A stretch of DNA of 64,000 nt from assembly GCA_016748015.1 (NCBI GenBank), contig JAAOMT010000028.1:62001-126000 (forward strand), given 5' to 3'. This document shows, one piece after another, positions 47,426 through 59,645 of this stretch. The stretch's first letter is position 1; the number at the start of each line of letters is the position of its first letter. The position numbers and the translations under genes were made by a program. The notes beneath the pieces were generated by a model. It saw only the letters and a program-made list of their open reading frames with translations. It ran no database searches and was not told the origin of the DNA. The DNA comes from Geosiphon pyriformis (Eukaryota; Glomeromycota; Glomeromycetes; Archaeosporales; Geosiphonaceae).

Positions 47426-48490
47426 ATGATGGTTAAGACAAAAGGCTTGTTACTTGTAGACACTTTCATCTTTTATTTCATATTATTATCCTTACTTTGG
47501 CCAGATTTAGCTGAGGGAACAGCCCTAACATACAATGTTGCTGCACATGAAAAGGCTTGTTTCTACGCTTGGGCTGATAAAGCATATGAGAAAGTTGCTT
47601 TTTACTTTGCGGTAAGATTTGAAACGCTAGTCGAAAGATTTAGGAACAAGTTTTATCCAATGCTCGTTATCAATTTTTGGCACCCGGCTTTGCTGGAGGG
47701 TCACAACATCTTTAGTCAGTGAAACTGTGGCCGCCTAGAATGTGAGAGTGTCATGTTTAAGGAAAATTTTGCGAGCTCATACCAAATATCCATTTTATTT
47801 TATTAATGGAATTGAGACCGGTTTTCTTTGATACATTTCAAAAACATCGATTCTTCGTCCCGGAAAAGAAATCAGCTGCAAAAGATTCAAATTTCTTGAC
47901 ATGAGGAAGCTAAAAGATACATGGAGCTCTTTTTCCTTTTCCATTTTCATTGCTAAAACATTGATTTCTAAATTAATTAATCTTAATATATCGCTTTATT
48001 AAATTCTCAGGTACAATCGGGCGGTTCTTTTGATATAGACTATGTAGTAACTGACCCCAGAGGACACGTAGTAATTAGCGGTGATCGAGAACGTCAAGGA
48101 GACTTTGTATTCACAGCAAATTACGTAGGGGAATACTCATTCTGTTTCGCCAATGACATGTCAACCTTCGCCGAAAAATTAGTCGATTTCGAGATTACAA
48201 TTGAGAATGAACCTCGTGCTGAATTACCCAATTCGAAAGGCGCTACCCCCGAGAAAACAAGTAACATGGAAGAAAGTTTGTTCCGATTGAGTGGAAGTTT
48301 GAGCACAATTGCTAGAACTCAGAAATATTTTAGAACTAGGGAAAATAGGAATTTTTCTACAGTTAAGAGTACCGAGAATAGAATATTTTGGTTCGCGTTG
48401 TTGGAGAGTGGGCTTATTGTTGGAATGGCTGCGTTACAGGTTTTTGTTGTTAGGACCTTCTTTAGTACTACGAAGCGCGGACACGTTTAA
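47426..48490 (+). CDS. p24/TMED (emp24/gp25L) family cargo receptor, 2 exons, 221 aa
   Basis: Exons are 47426-47611 and 48011-48490, phase 0, with a 399-bp GT-AG intron. A signal peptide (LLLVDTFIFYFILLSLLWP) is followed by a GOLD domain with two conserved cysteines (KACFYAW and YSFCFAN). Next come a coiled-coil-like stretch containing NMEESLFRLSGSLSTI and RTRENRNFSTVKSTENR, a transmembrane helix (ESGLIVGMAALQVFVV) and a short cytoplasmic tail with FF and KR (RTFFSTTKRGHV). FF and basic residues bind COPII and COPI coats. The protein would cycle between ER and Golgi, sorting secretory cargo such as GPI-anchored proteins. The beta or gamma subfamily cannot be fixed by eye. Confidence 0.9.
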
Positions 48491-49343
48491 GAGAAATTAG
48501 TGATGTAAACATAAATCATGGTGTATGTTAATGGATGGAGGATTTCATGAGAAGTCGAGTCGAAGCACTTGATCGCCTTGACCTCAGCAGTCGAAGCTTT
48601 TGAACTCAACTTTTAGTGGAAAGACTGTGTGGGGTTCAAGACTTTTGTTTCTTATTTAATCCATAGGTTTTTCAAGACTACTAAATTTAGAGAAATAAAA
48701 ATATTATTGTAATAAAGACATTTGTCGGATTGAAACCATTACTCTAAGGCTTTGAAGAGCGAAATGAGATAATTTTTTTAAAAATGAAGTGAATTTTGAA
48801 GTAATCCCTAAGATTTCATCATAGTACTGAATAACCATTCACTTAAACGGTTTCAATGAAATACCCATCACATTCTTTTCTCTAAAGTACTCATCCTAAT
48901 ATATGTTTCGTGAATTAACAACCTCAGAATATTTTCCGGTAAATGAACCAAGTTCGATCAGGCTAACAACTTTTCACATATCATGAAAGCTGGAAAAGGA
49001 ACCATTTAGCCGTCCAGATTTCAACCTCTAATTAACTATGATTAAAATCTTATCTGCTATTCGAATACTTGATTGAAAAATTATCCATCACCACCCAGCT
49101 TACAAATATGAAAAATATGGCAGATACTATGACTTTTAACGTCTAAGTTAACCCTTTTTTAGTGAACTCTTGAATATGCAACATTAAATAGTAAAAAAGG
49201 GACCCAATAAAAACTATGGCAGTATCGGCTCCCCACGCTCCTAAAAAAGGGACACAAAAACGGCGAAAATGAAAAATATGTCGGAATAACACAATGTTTT
49301 TTGTTATTTTTTTTTGGAACAAGTAGACTTGTTCCGATTGAGG
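48491..49343. other. Intergenic region between p24/TMED and MBF1 3' ends
   Basis: Convergent 3' ends. No ORF of note and no RNA gene recognised. Poly-A signal-like AATAAA stretches occur near 48695 and 48711. Confidence 0.5.
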
Positions 49344-50119
49344 TCACTTTGCAAACGGTTCCCCAACTGGAAATAAAAATAGAGTTGATTTTTAATTTCA
49401 ATTTCGGTTTGATGTAATATTAATGTCAATATTTTCTTAGTGATAAGCAGCTTACTATTTTTTCCTCGTAATTTTATACCAAGCACGCGTTCAAGTTTGG
49501 TTAGAACTTGTTGACTTGGAATTGTACGGCCCATTTCGTAATCATTGATCTTAGAGTATATGGTATTTTTAGTCGGTAATAAAATTATACAGATAAATGC
49601 CACGAACATATATAAACATTAATAAAACATACAGAATCTGAACTCAATTATTGCACAACAAATTCGATTTCACTTACAATATTAGCTTTTTCATTAATCT
49701 TCACACCAAGATCCTTTTGGTTTAATCCTTTAGCTTGTCGAGCCTGTTGTATCGCTTTACCGACGGATAAACTGATTTTGGGGGGTGGTGCTACATCGTT
49801 TTCTCGATCCAGTTTGGCTATGCGTTGATGGTCGGTATTGGTATGCATCTTGTTGGTGCCACCAGTAGCTTAAAATTAAATTGATCAATTTGATATGAGA
49901 AATCATGAACCAAAAGCAAAAAGCTTTTATGAAATCAACTGTTATTGTAATGCTTTTCCAACAATTTGTCAAAAAGATAGTAGCTTTACTTTTTCGTTCT
50001 GTTTCAACAACCGCATTAGCACGACGCGCTTGGTTAATTGCGGACGCCCCTTTGGCAACCTTTACCGTTTCTCCACGCTTTCGAATGACAACAGGTTTAT
50101 CCCAATCACCTTCGCTCAT
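49344..50119 (-). CDS. MBF1, multiprotein bridging factor 1 (transcriptional co-activator), 4 exons, 145 aa
   Basis: Exons are 50119-49990, 49868-49678, 49549-49456 and 49366-49344; three GT-AG introns give one frame of 438 bp. The N-terminal part reads [11 protein letters not shown], then [27 protein letters not shown] and [11 protein letters not shown]. The C-terminal Cro/C1-type helix-turn-helix reads [34 protein letters not shown] and [19 protein letters not shown], ending RGKNIGEPFAK. MBF1 bridges TBP and bZIP-type activators and also reduces ribosomal frameshifting at stalled ribosomes. Length matches the family (about 145-150 aa). The last coding exon is only 23 bp. It is divergent from the arrestin-like gene. 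Confidence 0.92.
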
Positions 50120-50511
50120 TGTTGCTTTTTAGTATGTGGATATTATGAAAATTTAGGCAAAATAATAGACACTAACACACGATAATTTCAGTGGTTTTAT
50201 AAATTATTAGTGAATCAGGTGGGATGACGTAATTATCATTTGTGTCATGATTACCATTAGTAAATTTTACAAATCGTGGGACAGTTTCAACAAAAGAAAG
50301 TAAAGGAACAAACTATGCTGCAATTAAGTATTATAAAAAGTCGAAATATGCATCTATGGCGCATCTACATTTGCTTATATTTGCTTTGCTTTGGAATTCA
50401 ATGGATTTTTGAGAAAATTGTGTTTCTTTGCTTATTTTTTGTCTCTGCAATATTTGTGTTATAAATCCCTCTGTAAAACTTGCTAGAACAGAACCCAGAA
50501 AATTGATAATA
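50120..50511. promoter_or_regulatory. Shared upstream region of MBF1 and the arrestin-like gene
   Basis: 392 bp between two divergent starts. There is no clear TATA box. Open frames upstream of 50512 on the + strand lack an ATG, so the arrestin-like start is kept at 50512. Confidence 0.4.
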
Positions 50512-51687
50512 ATGAATAAAGTCATTGAAAATAAAATGAAAGAAATTACCTCGTGTCATATAGAGCTTGCCGCAGCAAGCTTGACGATTCCTAGTTCTGC
50601 TTCACTCGTTATTAAAGGGAATATACACTTTAATCTTGCCTCTTCGTTAAAGCTTAGTCAAATAGTATTAAAATTGCATGGATACTCTCAATTTGATAAC
50701 TCACAAAAATCGGCCATTACGCGTAATGTGAATGTAAAAGATTTGATAAAACAGAAACTTACTGTTGTCAACATCACTACAAATTATCCCGTCGGTGGAA
50801 CAATTTTGCCGTTTGTCTTGATCATCAAAAACCCACAAGTGCTCCCGGCAAGTGTGGAAGGAAAACACGCGCAGATACGTTACGTTTTGATAGCAGAGCT
50901 GACCAAGGCGGGTCACCCACCCGGAGTCTTTAAAGCTACTAAAAATGTGATTTTACGAAAGAGGATATCGGAAGGCGTGATTGATCTAAATGAAAAATTG
51001 GTGTTGGAGGATGAAAAAGAGAATTTGCTAAAATATCGAGTTCTAGTTTCAAAATATTTAATTGTCAGTGACATCGCAGGGCAGGAAGGTGACGATGCAA
51101 TGCCACGCGGTACGATCAAAGTTGAAGCATCATTTGAATCGCTTGCCGAAAAAACTGCGGTAAAAGAGGTTAAAGTCGAGGCTTTTGAATATGAAATGTA
51201 TAATTTCGCTAAAGTTGGCACTACTAGTAGCGGTGGATCGACCTCGACTCCTACAAAACCGTGAGTTACAAAATCTTATCATCGAGGTTCTGCTTTCATT
51301 TTGGTAAAAATCACCAATTTTTATTTCCTCAATATCAGAACTGCAGGAGCTAAATCTGGGACAAAACCTAAATCCACAAATGTTGCTTCGCGTACAGCTG
51401 GCAAGATTCCAGCATTTTCTGCAATTTCCATTCCGAATCCACACCATACCAACCCTATTCTAACACCCGCACTCTCTATACCTATCGCTTCAACTGGCTC
51501 ACCCGTGGCAAATTTTGAAATTCCAATCACTACAAAAATGAAGCCGGACTCGAATGCATCATTTTTGGAGGTGAAACATGAAATTGTTTTGACAATTAGA
51601 TTCGAGAAGTTCATGCTAATGCCGCTCAAGTTGGAAGTACCCGTAATTGTGATTACCGATTCCGAAAACCAAGTTTCTGCCACATAG
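50512..51687 (+). CDS. Arrestin-like protein, 2 exons, 365 aa
   Basis: Exons are 50512-51260 and 51339-51687, with a 78-bp GT-AG intron. The alternative acceptor eight bases downstream would bring a stop. The N-terminal arrestin fold is suggested by CHIELAAASLTIPSSASLVI, KLSQIVLKLHGYSQF and LPFVLIIKNPQVLPASVEGK, then IRYVLIAELTK. The second half has VEASFESLAEKTAVKEVKVE and finally FLEVKHEIVLTIRF and PLKLEVPVIVITDSENQ, a typical arrestin C-domain end. Fungal alpha-arrestins recruit Rsp5-type ubiquitin ligases to membrane transporters through PPxY motifs, but I see no PPxY here. It may be a visual/beta- or VPS26-like relative, or a shortened alpha-arrestin. A second possible start is 50536. 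Confidence 0.75.
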
Positions 51688-52012
51688 TGCAATAAGAGTT
51701 GTTAAAAAAACAAATCGATGATTTCTCTCGATTACCTTTTCGGGCCCGATATAAACGGTTTACTTATCCTTGGGACTCAATATTTTGTTTTTTTTATTGA
51801 ACTACAGACGGTGGATTATGTTATATTATTAACGAAAGAAAGCTATGCGTAAATGAATATATTCACAAAGGGGAGAAAGTATATTGTACAAAGTTTAAAG
51901 TCCATATCTACAGAGATCATAAAAGATTTTTCTAAAAAATCAAAACCTTAAAAAACTTGCCATATAGAGCATAGAAAGAAATCAGATCATATAATAAATA
52001 ATATAGATTTCA
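51688..52012. other. Intergenic region between convergent arrestin-like and Vac1 genes
   Basis: 325 bp of AT-rich DNA with 3' ends on both sides. AATAAA-like signals are present. No gene. Confidence 0.5.
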
Positions 52013-54600
52013 TCACAAATCGCCGAGTTCTTTTTTTATTTTACTAATTTCTAGTTGTAACTCATCCAACGAAGCCTTTAATGTTATCACGTCGTCAAAT
52101 TTCCTTTTTCTGGTCGCTTCTTGTATAAAACCTTGAACTTGTTTTTGTTGTTCTACTAACACGGCCAATTGCTGTCGTGGCTTTTCTTCGCCTTTTACTG
52201 ATCGACTAGATGAGACAGAAAGGGATCGAGGGCGTCCATTTGTCCATGCAGCAAGGATAGCATCGGGGGAATCAGAATCCTCGTCATCGTCCTCGTCCTC
52301 GTCTGGGCCCTGGGTTTTCCGCTGCTGGGGATCATTTTTCAAGATCTTTGGCAGCATCGATAAGGGCAACATATTTTGTTGCAAGTATTGATTTGCAGCA
52401 AGGTGAATGTTGGATTGTAACCGTTTTTCTGAATTATTATTGTGGGGTAATGAATTGATTTTTTTACTAATAAAGTCAAATTGGGCGAAATTATCCAGGA
52501 GCTCCTTGCGTGTTCGAGTAGCTAGCTGATAATCTGCGTGCGTTTGGTTAACGATTTCCTTGGTCCTATGAAGTTCAGAATGAAATACTGGGGTTGAACG
52601 TGATAATTTCTCAAATCATTAATAAAATTCAAATATAAATCTTAACTGTAACATGTCAAGCATGTCTTGGAATTTTGGTAAAGTTTTATCAATCGCATGT
52701 CGGATCTTTGTCAATTTCTAGGATCGAATAAAGCAGTTAGAAAGGATAGCCCGAGATTTTGAAACAATCTCCTCATACCTGATATAGCAAGACTACCTGG
52801 GCCGGTTTGGAGAGTTCCTCGTTGTACTCTCTCCGCCTAAAATTGAAGAACATCTTTGGGTCAAATATTGTATCCTCTATAGTGATCATGAAAATGAAAC
52901 ATCTTCAAATACCTGAACACAGCTGTTCGGCATTCTCGACAAACACGAACCTCCCCAACGGGATCTTGATCCACTGGATCTGACATAGGAAAAGACAGGT
53001 AATGAATAAGATATTCAAGCAGTTTAAAGATTTTTATCGTTGTCATTTAACAAACCTGGATTATTATGCAGATTTAAAGAAACTTTTGATGAGCATTTTT
53101 CACAAATAACACGTCCACATAGCCGACAATGATGTTTGCGATTTGTGATTTTTCCGAATGAAGTCCTATGTGGATAAAAATCATAAATCGGGGAGCAATA
53201 GATTATGAATCAAAAGAGATTGAAAGGGGTATTAAGTTCAAGATAGCACTTACTTGCAAATAGGGCAATTGGTTACGGAGGAATCATCCTCCCATTTTAC
53301 GATTGCCTGTTCAGACACTATTTTCAAGAAAGATGATAATAAAAATATCCTTGCTGTATGCCGTTAAGAAAAACTTGAAAATTTCAAACCTCTACGTCGA
53401 TGCTTAAGTGTTGTCAGAGGTGGTTTTAAACCAGTATTACTGAAATTCGTTGGCTTGGCTGGGGTGGCATATAGCTTTGCGAGCTGAAAGTATCATAGGA
53501 TGGATACCAAATCATATATATTATAGATTGTGGTGAAGCAGCTTTGCCATCCAATGTCATATGAAGAAGCACTACCTTTTCCAGCCTCTTCTCCAATCGA
53601 TTTCCTTCCAAGTGGGCTTTCTCCATGCCTTTATGGCGAGCTTTAGCAAAAGCTGTTGTATGACTTTTCGTGAAACCTATTCAGATGGGGAAAATGGGAC
53701 TAGATTGACACACTTTGAAAACCAGTTTCTTTGGAAAAGAAAACGGTAAATTAAAAATTAATAAATATCGTTACTAAACTAACCCTCGATATCTAAGTAT
53801 CCATCGCGCGATTCAAAACAATCATCGCACACTCGACACCAAGTTCCATCGACTGGATCATGTTTAGCCAACTTATTTAATTTTATTTGTAGATGGCAAT
53901 GGGAATCACAAAATAGCTTCCCGCATCTAAAATGAAAATCAGTGTCAAAATCGAAACCGAATTGAATCGCGTATCGATATTTAGATAAATAGGCATACTT
54001 TCTACAATTTTGCTTTCCATTTTTCAAGTTAAGCTGCTTATCACAATTGGATTTCGTGCAAAAATCGTTTTCGCTAGGAAGTTGCCAATGTCCTTTGGCC
54101 ACATAATCAGGTTGTTCATCACTGATCATACCAACGTCTAGTTCGTTCAACTTACTGATCACTGTTTGTGACAAGTTACTCGAGATGTTAGTGAGTTTAG
54201 TCCTAGTCAGCGGTGCTTTAGAAAGTTGCTTCCCAATGGTATTCTGTGCATTTCGAAACCAATTCAAAATTCCGTCCTTTTGGTCAATCGAAGTGTCGCT
54301 ATGAAGATCGTCGAGATGTTGGTTGAGCTGGAGGAGCGAAATCATGGTTTCGTTACATATTGGACACTCAAGTTGTTGTAGGTTTGAAGAATCATCGAAT
54401 ATTAATGATTCTCGTGGTGAGTTATTTCCCAGGAAAGGTGAAGGTGTTGAACTATTTGAAAGTGATCCACTATCTGATACAGAACTCATTTTTGAAGGAA
54501 TTATTCGTAGCAACGAAAAGGTTGAAAATTTTCGTGCAAGACTTGTGTAAAATGGGGTATGATTGATCTCCCAGCTACACTGATCCAGACCAATAGACAT
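52013..54600 (-). CDS. Vac1/Rabenosyn-5-like endosomal tether with two FYVE fingers, 10 exons, about 620 aa
   Basis: Exons: 54600-53999, 53926-53784, 53676-53576, 53483-53390, 53317-53254, 53165-53056, 52979-52913, 52836-52779, 52717-52647, 52565-52013; all introns are GT-AG and phases agree. The protein may start instead at Met38 (54489). A C2H2 finger lies at about residues 79-100 (CPIC...H....H). A divergent FYVE-like finger (CRKCGKLFCDSHC...WCRVCDDCF) is at about 175-250. A canonical FYVE finger is at about 320-394, with WEDD, CPIC, RKHHCRLCGRVICEKC and RVCREC. WEDD and RKHHCR bind phosphatidylinositol 3-phosphate. The end (EATRKRKFDDVITLKASLDEL) matches the Rab-binding region of Rabenosyn. 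Yeast Vac1 links Vps21/Rab5, Vps45 and Pep12 in Golgi-to-endosome fusion. Confidence 0.88.
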
Positions 54601-54837
54601 TAACGATCAGAACATGCCAAGTGTTTCTTGAATTCAAAATTTCGCTTTTGATTAGTAAATTTATGACCTAACTTTAGTTCTAACAGATGATTATTATTTC
54701 CGTCAATTGAATTATGCAAGCAAATTTTAGTGTCCTTATTTTCGCGGAGCAGAGCTCAACACTAATATTTAATATAATATATATATTTACTATAATAGTA
54801 TGTACATTTTGTGCATAAAGCCAATATTTATGCGATT

Positions 54838-57478
54838 TCAATCCAACCTCAACCCCCTTAAAATCTCCCTCAACCTTGTCTCCGTATCTTCTCGTTCTTC
54901 ATTATGCCAGAACTGTCTACCTCTCTCCTCTCTTTCAAAAACTACCCTCTGAATACTAGAATCAGATGGAGCCACCGGTAAAGAGCCCTTCTCCAACCAC
55001 TTCTTTTTCAACTCATACTCCTCCTTTAAGATGAGTTCATCAGCCCAACTCGGAAAAGCCAACAGACATTGCTGCACTGTATATCGCAGCAAACCAAGAA
55101 TGTGTTCGGTAAACCAGATCAATCCAAAGGTCACGAATACAGAAGCACCGGTCGCATAGGCATTCGTACTGGGATGATAAAGATGGACGAGGGATGGGTT
55201 GGTAATGGATGAGAGCCAGGTGATCATGGTCTATATCGAATATGAAAAGGAAATTTCTTATTTCCTTTTGTTCACTCATTATGAATGAAAAACAGGCAAA
55301 AAAATTACCAAATTATCCAACCACGGCCCAATGCTGTCAGCCCGCGCCGGGATTGGTCTTCTGGTGTGAACGCAAAGTTTAATTGCATCGGAACGAAGTT
55401 CAACCCAATTGTTTAATAATGCAAACACAGGCGCCAAGGGCCAAGCTGGCGAGAACAGGCTCACATATCCATACTATTTAGATTTAAAGCAATTTTAAAA
55501 TGGATCAATGAATAAATAACTTCAAAAGAATGACATACTTGAGTAATCAGCTCAGCATAATCTTCGTAAATCTCATACACGGGCAACGAAACCTCTTTAC
55601 GAACTCTACTCAAAAAGGCCTCCTCATTTTCATCGTCACTAGATTGACTATTCTTCCGATTGAGTGTTCGGTCAATAGTTCGACTGACGCCTCCTGATAT
55701 TATTCGGGTCAAGTAGGGTACGACCAGTTCCATAAATAAACTCGTCCCTTGACCAGTAATGATGAAATATTTAAGCTCAGTTTTGAGTCGCATAGGCCCA
55801 ACTGGCTTCAAGGTGAGAGATAATCCCATAGCATCAAAAATCGTTTGGAAGAATTGACCGATTTGCGCGTTATAAGGAATATAAATCCACCCGATAAAGA
55901 ATATCGAAAGATACCCCACAAGGAAGTTAGCGATAAATATCTTTTGTGTCAGGCTAAATTCGTAATTCGATTCTGTCTCGTTATTTTCATACTCATTGAG
56001 GCGTCGAGCAATTCTTATGTAAACGATATTAAGAGTAGGAACCAATGCGCAGTAGAGAAATGTTGGGAGGTATACCTAATATCATGATTAATTATTTTAG
56101 TTATGCTTGAAACATAAAGGGAAATTTGAGGCTATTACTTGCCACTTGATTTCTGAATGGTCCGGTATAATATTCGGAGATAATTAATTCCAAGACAATA
56201 TAAATAATGAGTACAGCAGCTAGAATCAGGCTGAATAATAATATGACAGGCGCAGCAATGATCCGTCTTAACCATCTCTTCCAGAATGGAAAGTAAGGTT
56301 GCAATTCCCCGGTGATAGGGTTCTGAATTAATGCCTCTTGTTGGAAAGTCGGTCGCCGTTGTTCAACACGAGAAAAGTTATGAACACCCCACCAGATCGA
56401 TAATTCTCGTTCTTTTCGACGCCAAAACTCGGTAAAGATCACAGACCAGATGACAGTAAAGACCGCAAACGGAATTGAATAATCGTTCAGAAATAAATAA
56501 GTTAGCAGACCAGCGACTGATGGCGCAATCAACCATAGGCAATAAAATTGCAGGAAAGCGAAGTAAAAGGCGATCTGAAAGAGAAGTAAATAAATTCTTA
56601 GATTTAAAATAGAAATAGATTTTAGAAAGATAATGTTGATGAAGAATCGTATTTACCTTTTCACCAAAATGATTTCTTAAATTCATTAAATCATGTTTAT
56701 CGATTACCCATTTTGTCGACCAAGATTTTATCCAGTTCTACGAGTTATAAATATATGACGGGGATGATGTATCATTTCTTCTTTTTCAAAGAGGAAACTT
56801 GAAAGTCTATGAATTCGAGAAAGCTGACCTTACTTGATTATAATCCCTATCATGAATAGGTAATAGACTGGTGACAAGTTCGAAATCACCTAAGCGAGGA
56901 TAAATGCCAGCGCCATCGTCATTTGTCGACCGGGTAATGATATCGTGGACCAGCCTTAATCGCTCGGCCTCATTTAACGAGACATCGCTTCCTGAGACAT
57001 TGTCATCATCGATATCTCGGATTCGAACGCCCTTTAACCAGTCGTGAACTCTGAAGACGGATAAAATATTTATACACTCGTTAGTACAATTGGATTTCAA
57101 TTTATTTTCGAATACTCAAAATTCAAAGCCAAAATATTAGATTTTTAAATACCTGGCGCGATAAACTTCTTTTTTTAACCTTTCAGCCGAGCAGAGCACA
57201 AAAATGAATATCATGTCTTCTTGGCTCCGTGATAATTCGCACTCGAGGCCAACATTCTCTAGATTCTTTAAGACTAGTTTGCATGTGTCAAGCAGCTTGG
57301 ACTTAAAGTGCTCTCTATTTGTGAGAAACGGAACTTTCGAATCGATTACAAGAACGTAGTCAGCGAACCCTTCTTTGCCGCCTACTTGGCGCAGCTGATG
57401 AAATATGAGACGCTGTGCGTCTTGAATCATACGGGCTGCAGAGGCTGTAGTTGTTAAAGGGATGTATTCGTCAGCCAT
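54838..57478 (-). CDS. Anoctamin/TMEM16 family membrane protein, 7 exons, 715 aa
   Basis: Exons: 57478-57153, 57050-56834, 56737-56657, 56574-56146, 56075-55539, 55473-55309, 55230-54838; total 2148 bp in one frame. The cytosolic N-terminal 200 residues precede about eight to ten membrane helices (for example FAFLQFYCLWLIAPSVAGLL, SIPFAVFTVIWSVIFTEFW, IIAAPVILLFSLILAAVLII). Hallmark blocks are FTEFWRRKERELSIWWGV, YEDYAELITQ joined to YGYVSLFSPAWPLAPVFALL, NNWVELRSDAIKLC and RRPIPARADSIGPWLDNL. Family members are Ca2+-activated chloride channels or lipid scramblases; in fungi Ist2 also tethers ER to plasma membrane. It has a charged C-terminal tail but not the long tail of yeast Ist2. The exon 4 donor (GTGGCA) is weak but is the only one giving the right phase. 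Confidence 0.9.
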
Positions 57479-59645
57479 GGCTGAAATTTTTCAAACCAAA
57501 ATTTTTTTTTTGCGGGATTTTGACTTATTAACTTTTGTAAAAGCGCAGTAGTTATTGGCTAACTTGTTTGAGCAGAAACCGTGCTCAACACGTTGTTTAA
57601 ACGAGATCTCACGTTTGTGTAATTTCCTACTATGGAAATCCTTTACTTTTCGCAAATTCTCAAATAAATTTTTAATTTTTCCAGTTTGCTTTCCCATTAC
57701 TTTAGGTTTCACTATTAAAACTCACCTCTGATATATGTGTCAAAGTTGAAAACTTTCTTTGTTATGGGAGTGAGGCAGAATTTTGAAATCCGAAACAATA
57801 TTATGACCACACCAAATCTTTTGGGTGCTAATCTTATTTGGACCAGCGGAGGTAAACTGAGACTAAACATGTAATTGGTTTCCTTCGCAGAAAACAAGAG
57901 AAAGTGAAAAACGGAAGTGAACCTGATTTGAAATAACGAAGCGGAGACAAAACTAAGCACCAAACAAATGGATATTTTTATTTTTATTTATTAGGAAAAT
58001 GTAGATATGCCACTCCGGATGGATTGTAACCCGCCACAGTAGGTAGACATTGCTAAATAAGAGGACTATTTCCTGCATGAGGATCAAGCAATGCCTGGGG
58101 GACCCCGAGCGCCATTTCATCTCTGTCGATTACAGCCTTATTTGGATAAAAACACGGACTCTTAACGTTGACGGAAACGGTAATGTGCCTAGCAGACCAT
58201 TTTCCGGCGTAATTTTCCTCGCCTTACGATTCGTCATGTTTGATAAGTCAAACGCGGGATGACGATTGCGTCAAACTCGCGAATAAAGAACACAATTACC
58301 CCTCCGTGGATTTCACTCTTCAGATGCAACTCCTTCGTCGTATTTGCGAGACTACTTTTTCGAGTCGCCAGGCCCATCGTTTATTATGCTTTGAAGGAGA
58401 AACGAGGTCATCTGCCTGCTTGGGTTTCGCGTAATTGTCTTTGAGTCTCATAGACCCGGGAAAACGCTTATTTGTTGGTTTGTCGAGAACTCGTAAGTTT
58501 GCCCTCGGATGTAATCTTGTGCAGATAGGCACGTATTGTTTCTGCGCTTAGTTTCGGAGTGGAAAGGCCATAGCACGCGTTTATTCTTATTACAAAAAAA
58601 ATTGAAATTGAAAAATGTAGTTCTAGAATTTAAAGAAACTAAAATCTTTACTTGTGTCGATGTGAATATACATGAATTGACGAAGTGTGAAGATATGAGG
58701 CATAAAAACGATTCCACGATGTGATGACTTACATGACTGAAACGTAAAAAGTGCTGGCGCACCTTGTAACTAATAATTTTCCCTCACACTGTTAATGGCT
58801 TCATCAGTGATATTAGCAGGAGCTAAATCTCAGCAACCTCTTAAGACAGACGACGGTTGGCATTTTGCTTCTTTAACACGATAAAACGCCCTTTGTTCCA
58901 CCCCATTACGATATTAAAGGCAAATATCGCCAAGCCCACCCGCCGCTTCAAGAACTGCTTCTGAGGGTGGTTGGGATACACCTTGACCAGTTTAGAGTTT
59001 CTCCAGAGAGTCGTCCCTTGTTGCGTAGTGCACTTTTTTCTTATTTAGCTGCTCGCCGTTCTTGCATTCTCCAGATTAAGAAAGTGTCGCTGGAAAAGAT
59101 ATCCTGAGAAAGTTCGTGCTTTTCTGAGGTTTCGTTGTCCAAGAGAACCATGAGTTACAGAAGGGAATATATATTAGAGGAAAGACAAAGCGGGAGACGG
59201 CTGCAATAGGCAACCACAACTTCTGAGGCCACTCTGCGACTTGCCCATTCCAATGTGGCCTTAAGTCCTGGTCGTTTTAACTTGGCAGAGCCGATATCAC
59301 TGAGAAGTTCGTAGGTTGGAAATCGAGAAAGAAGAAGCCGCTTTTGTCGCTTAAAATCCTATTTTGCTTGGCGTTAAAGCGACTGGCATAGAAGTAACCT
59401 TTCTTAATAGCGGAAGTGGTGGGGCAGCGGTGGTAGGCCGCATTATGGAAAAGTGTGCAGAGAAATAGATGGAAAGAGAAAAATATTAGTTAAACATTTT
59501 CAAGTTATTATTATATAAATCCAGTAATTATTTATTTTTGTAATAATAAAAGATTAAATTCCGCATTCACAAATAATTAATAATTCAGTCTGCTTTATGG
59601 TCAGATGCTCTGAATTTCTCTTATTGTTGACTCAATTCTGAAATT
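57479..59645. other. 2.2-kb interval between anoctamin and UPF3, no assigned gene
   Basis: Both flanking genes point away, so promoters lie at each end. The middle (about 58.0-59.45 kb) is clearly richer in G and C than the rest of the intergenic DNA. It has several 60-100 codon open stretches on both strands, for example reading LKEKRGHLPAWVSRNCL near 58390-58440 (+) and VYPNHPQKQFLKRRVGLAIF near 58900-59010 (-). I recognise none of them, and no multi-exon model could be built. A decayed gene or an old repeat is possible. Confidence 0.4.

Noticed and set aside
49895-50185. Plus-strand ORFs overlapping MBF1 exon 1
   Set aside because: They are antisense to a well-supported conserved exon.
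50701-51692. Minus-strand ORFs overlapping the arrestin-like gene
   Set aside because: Shadows of the + strand exons, with no recognisable domain.
57491-57963. Two minus-strand ORFs of 73 and 82 codons upstream of anoctamin
   Set aside because: No family resemblance; basic, low-complexity ends; they lie in the region expected to be promoter and leader.
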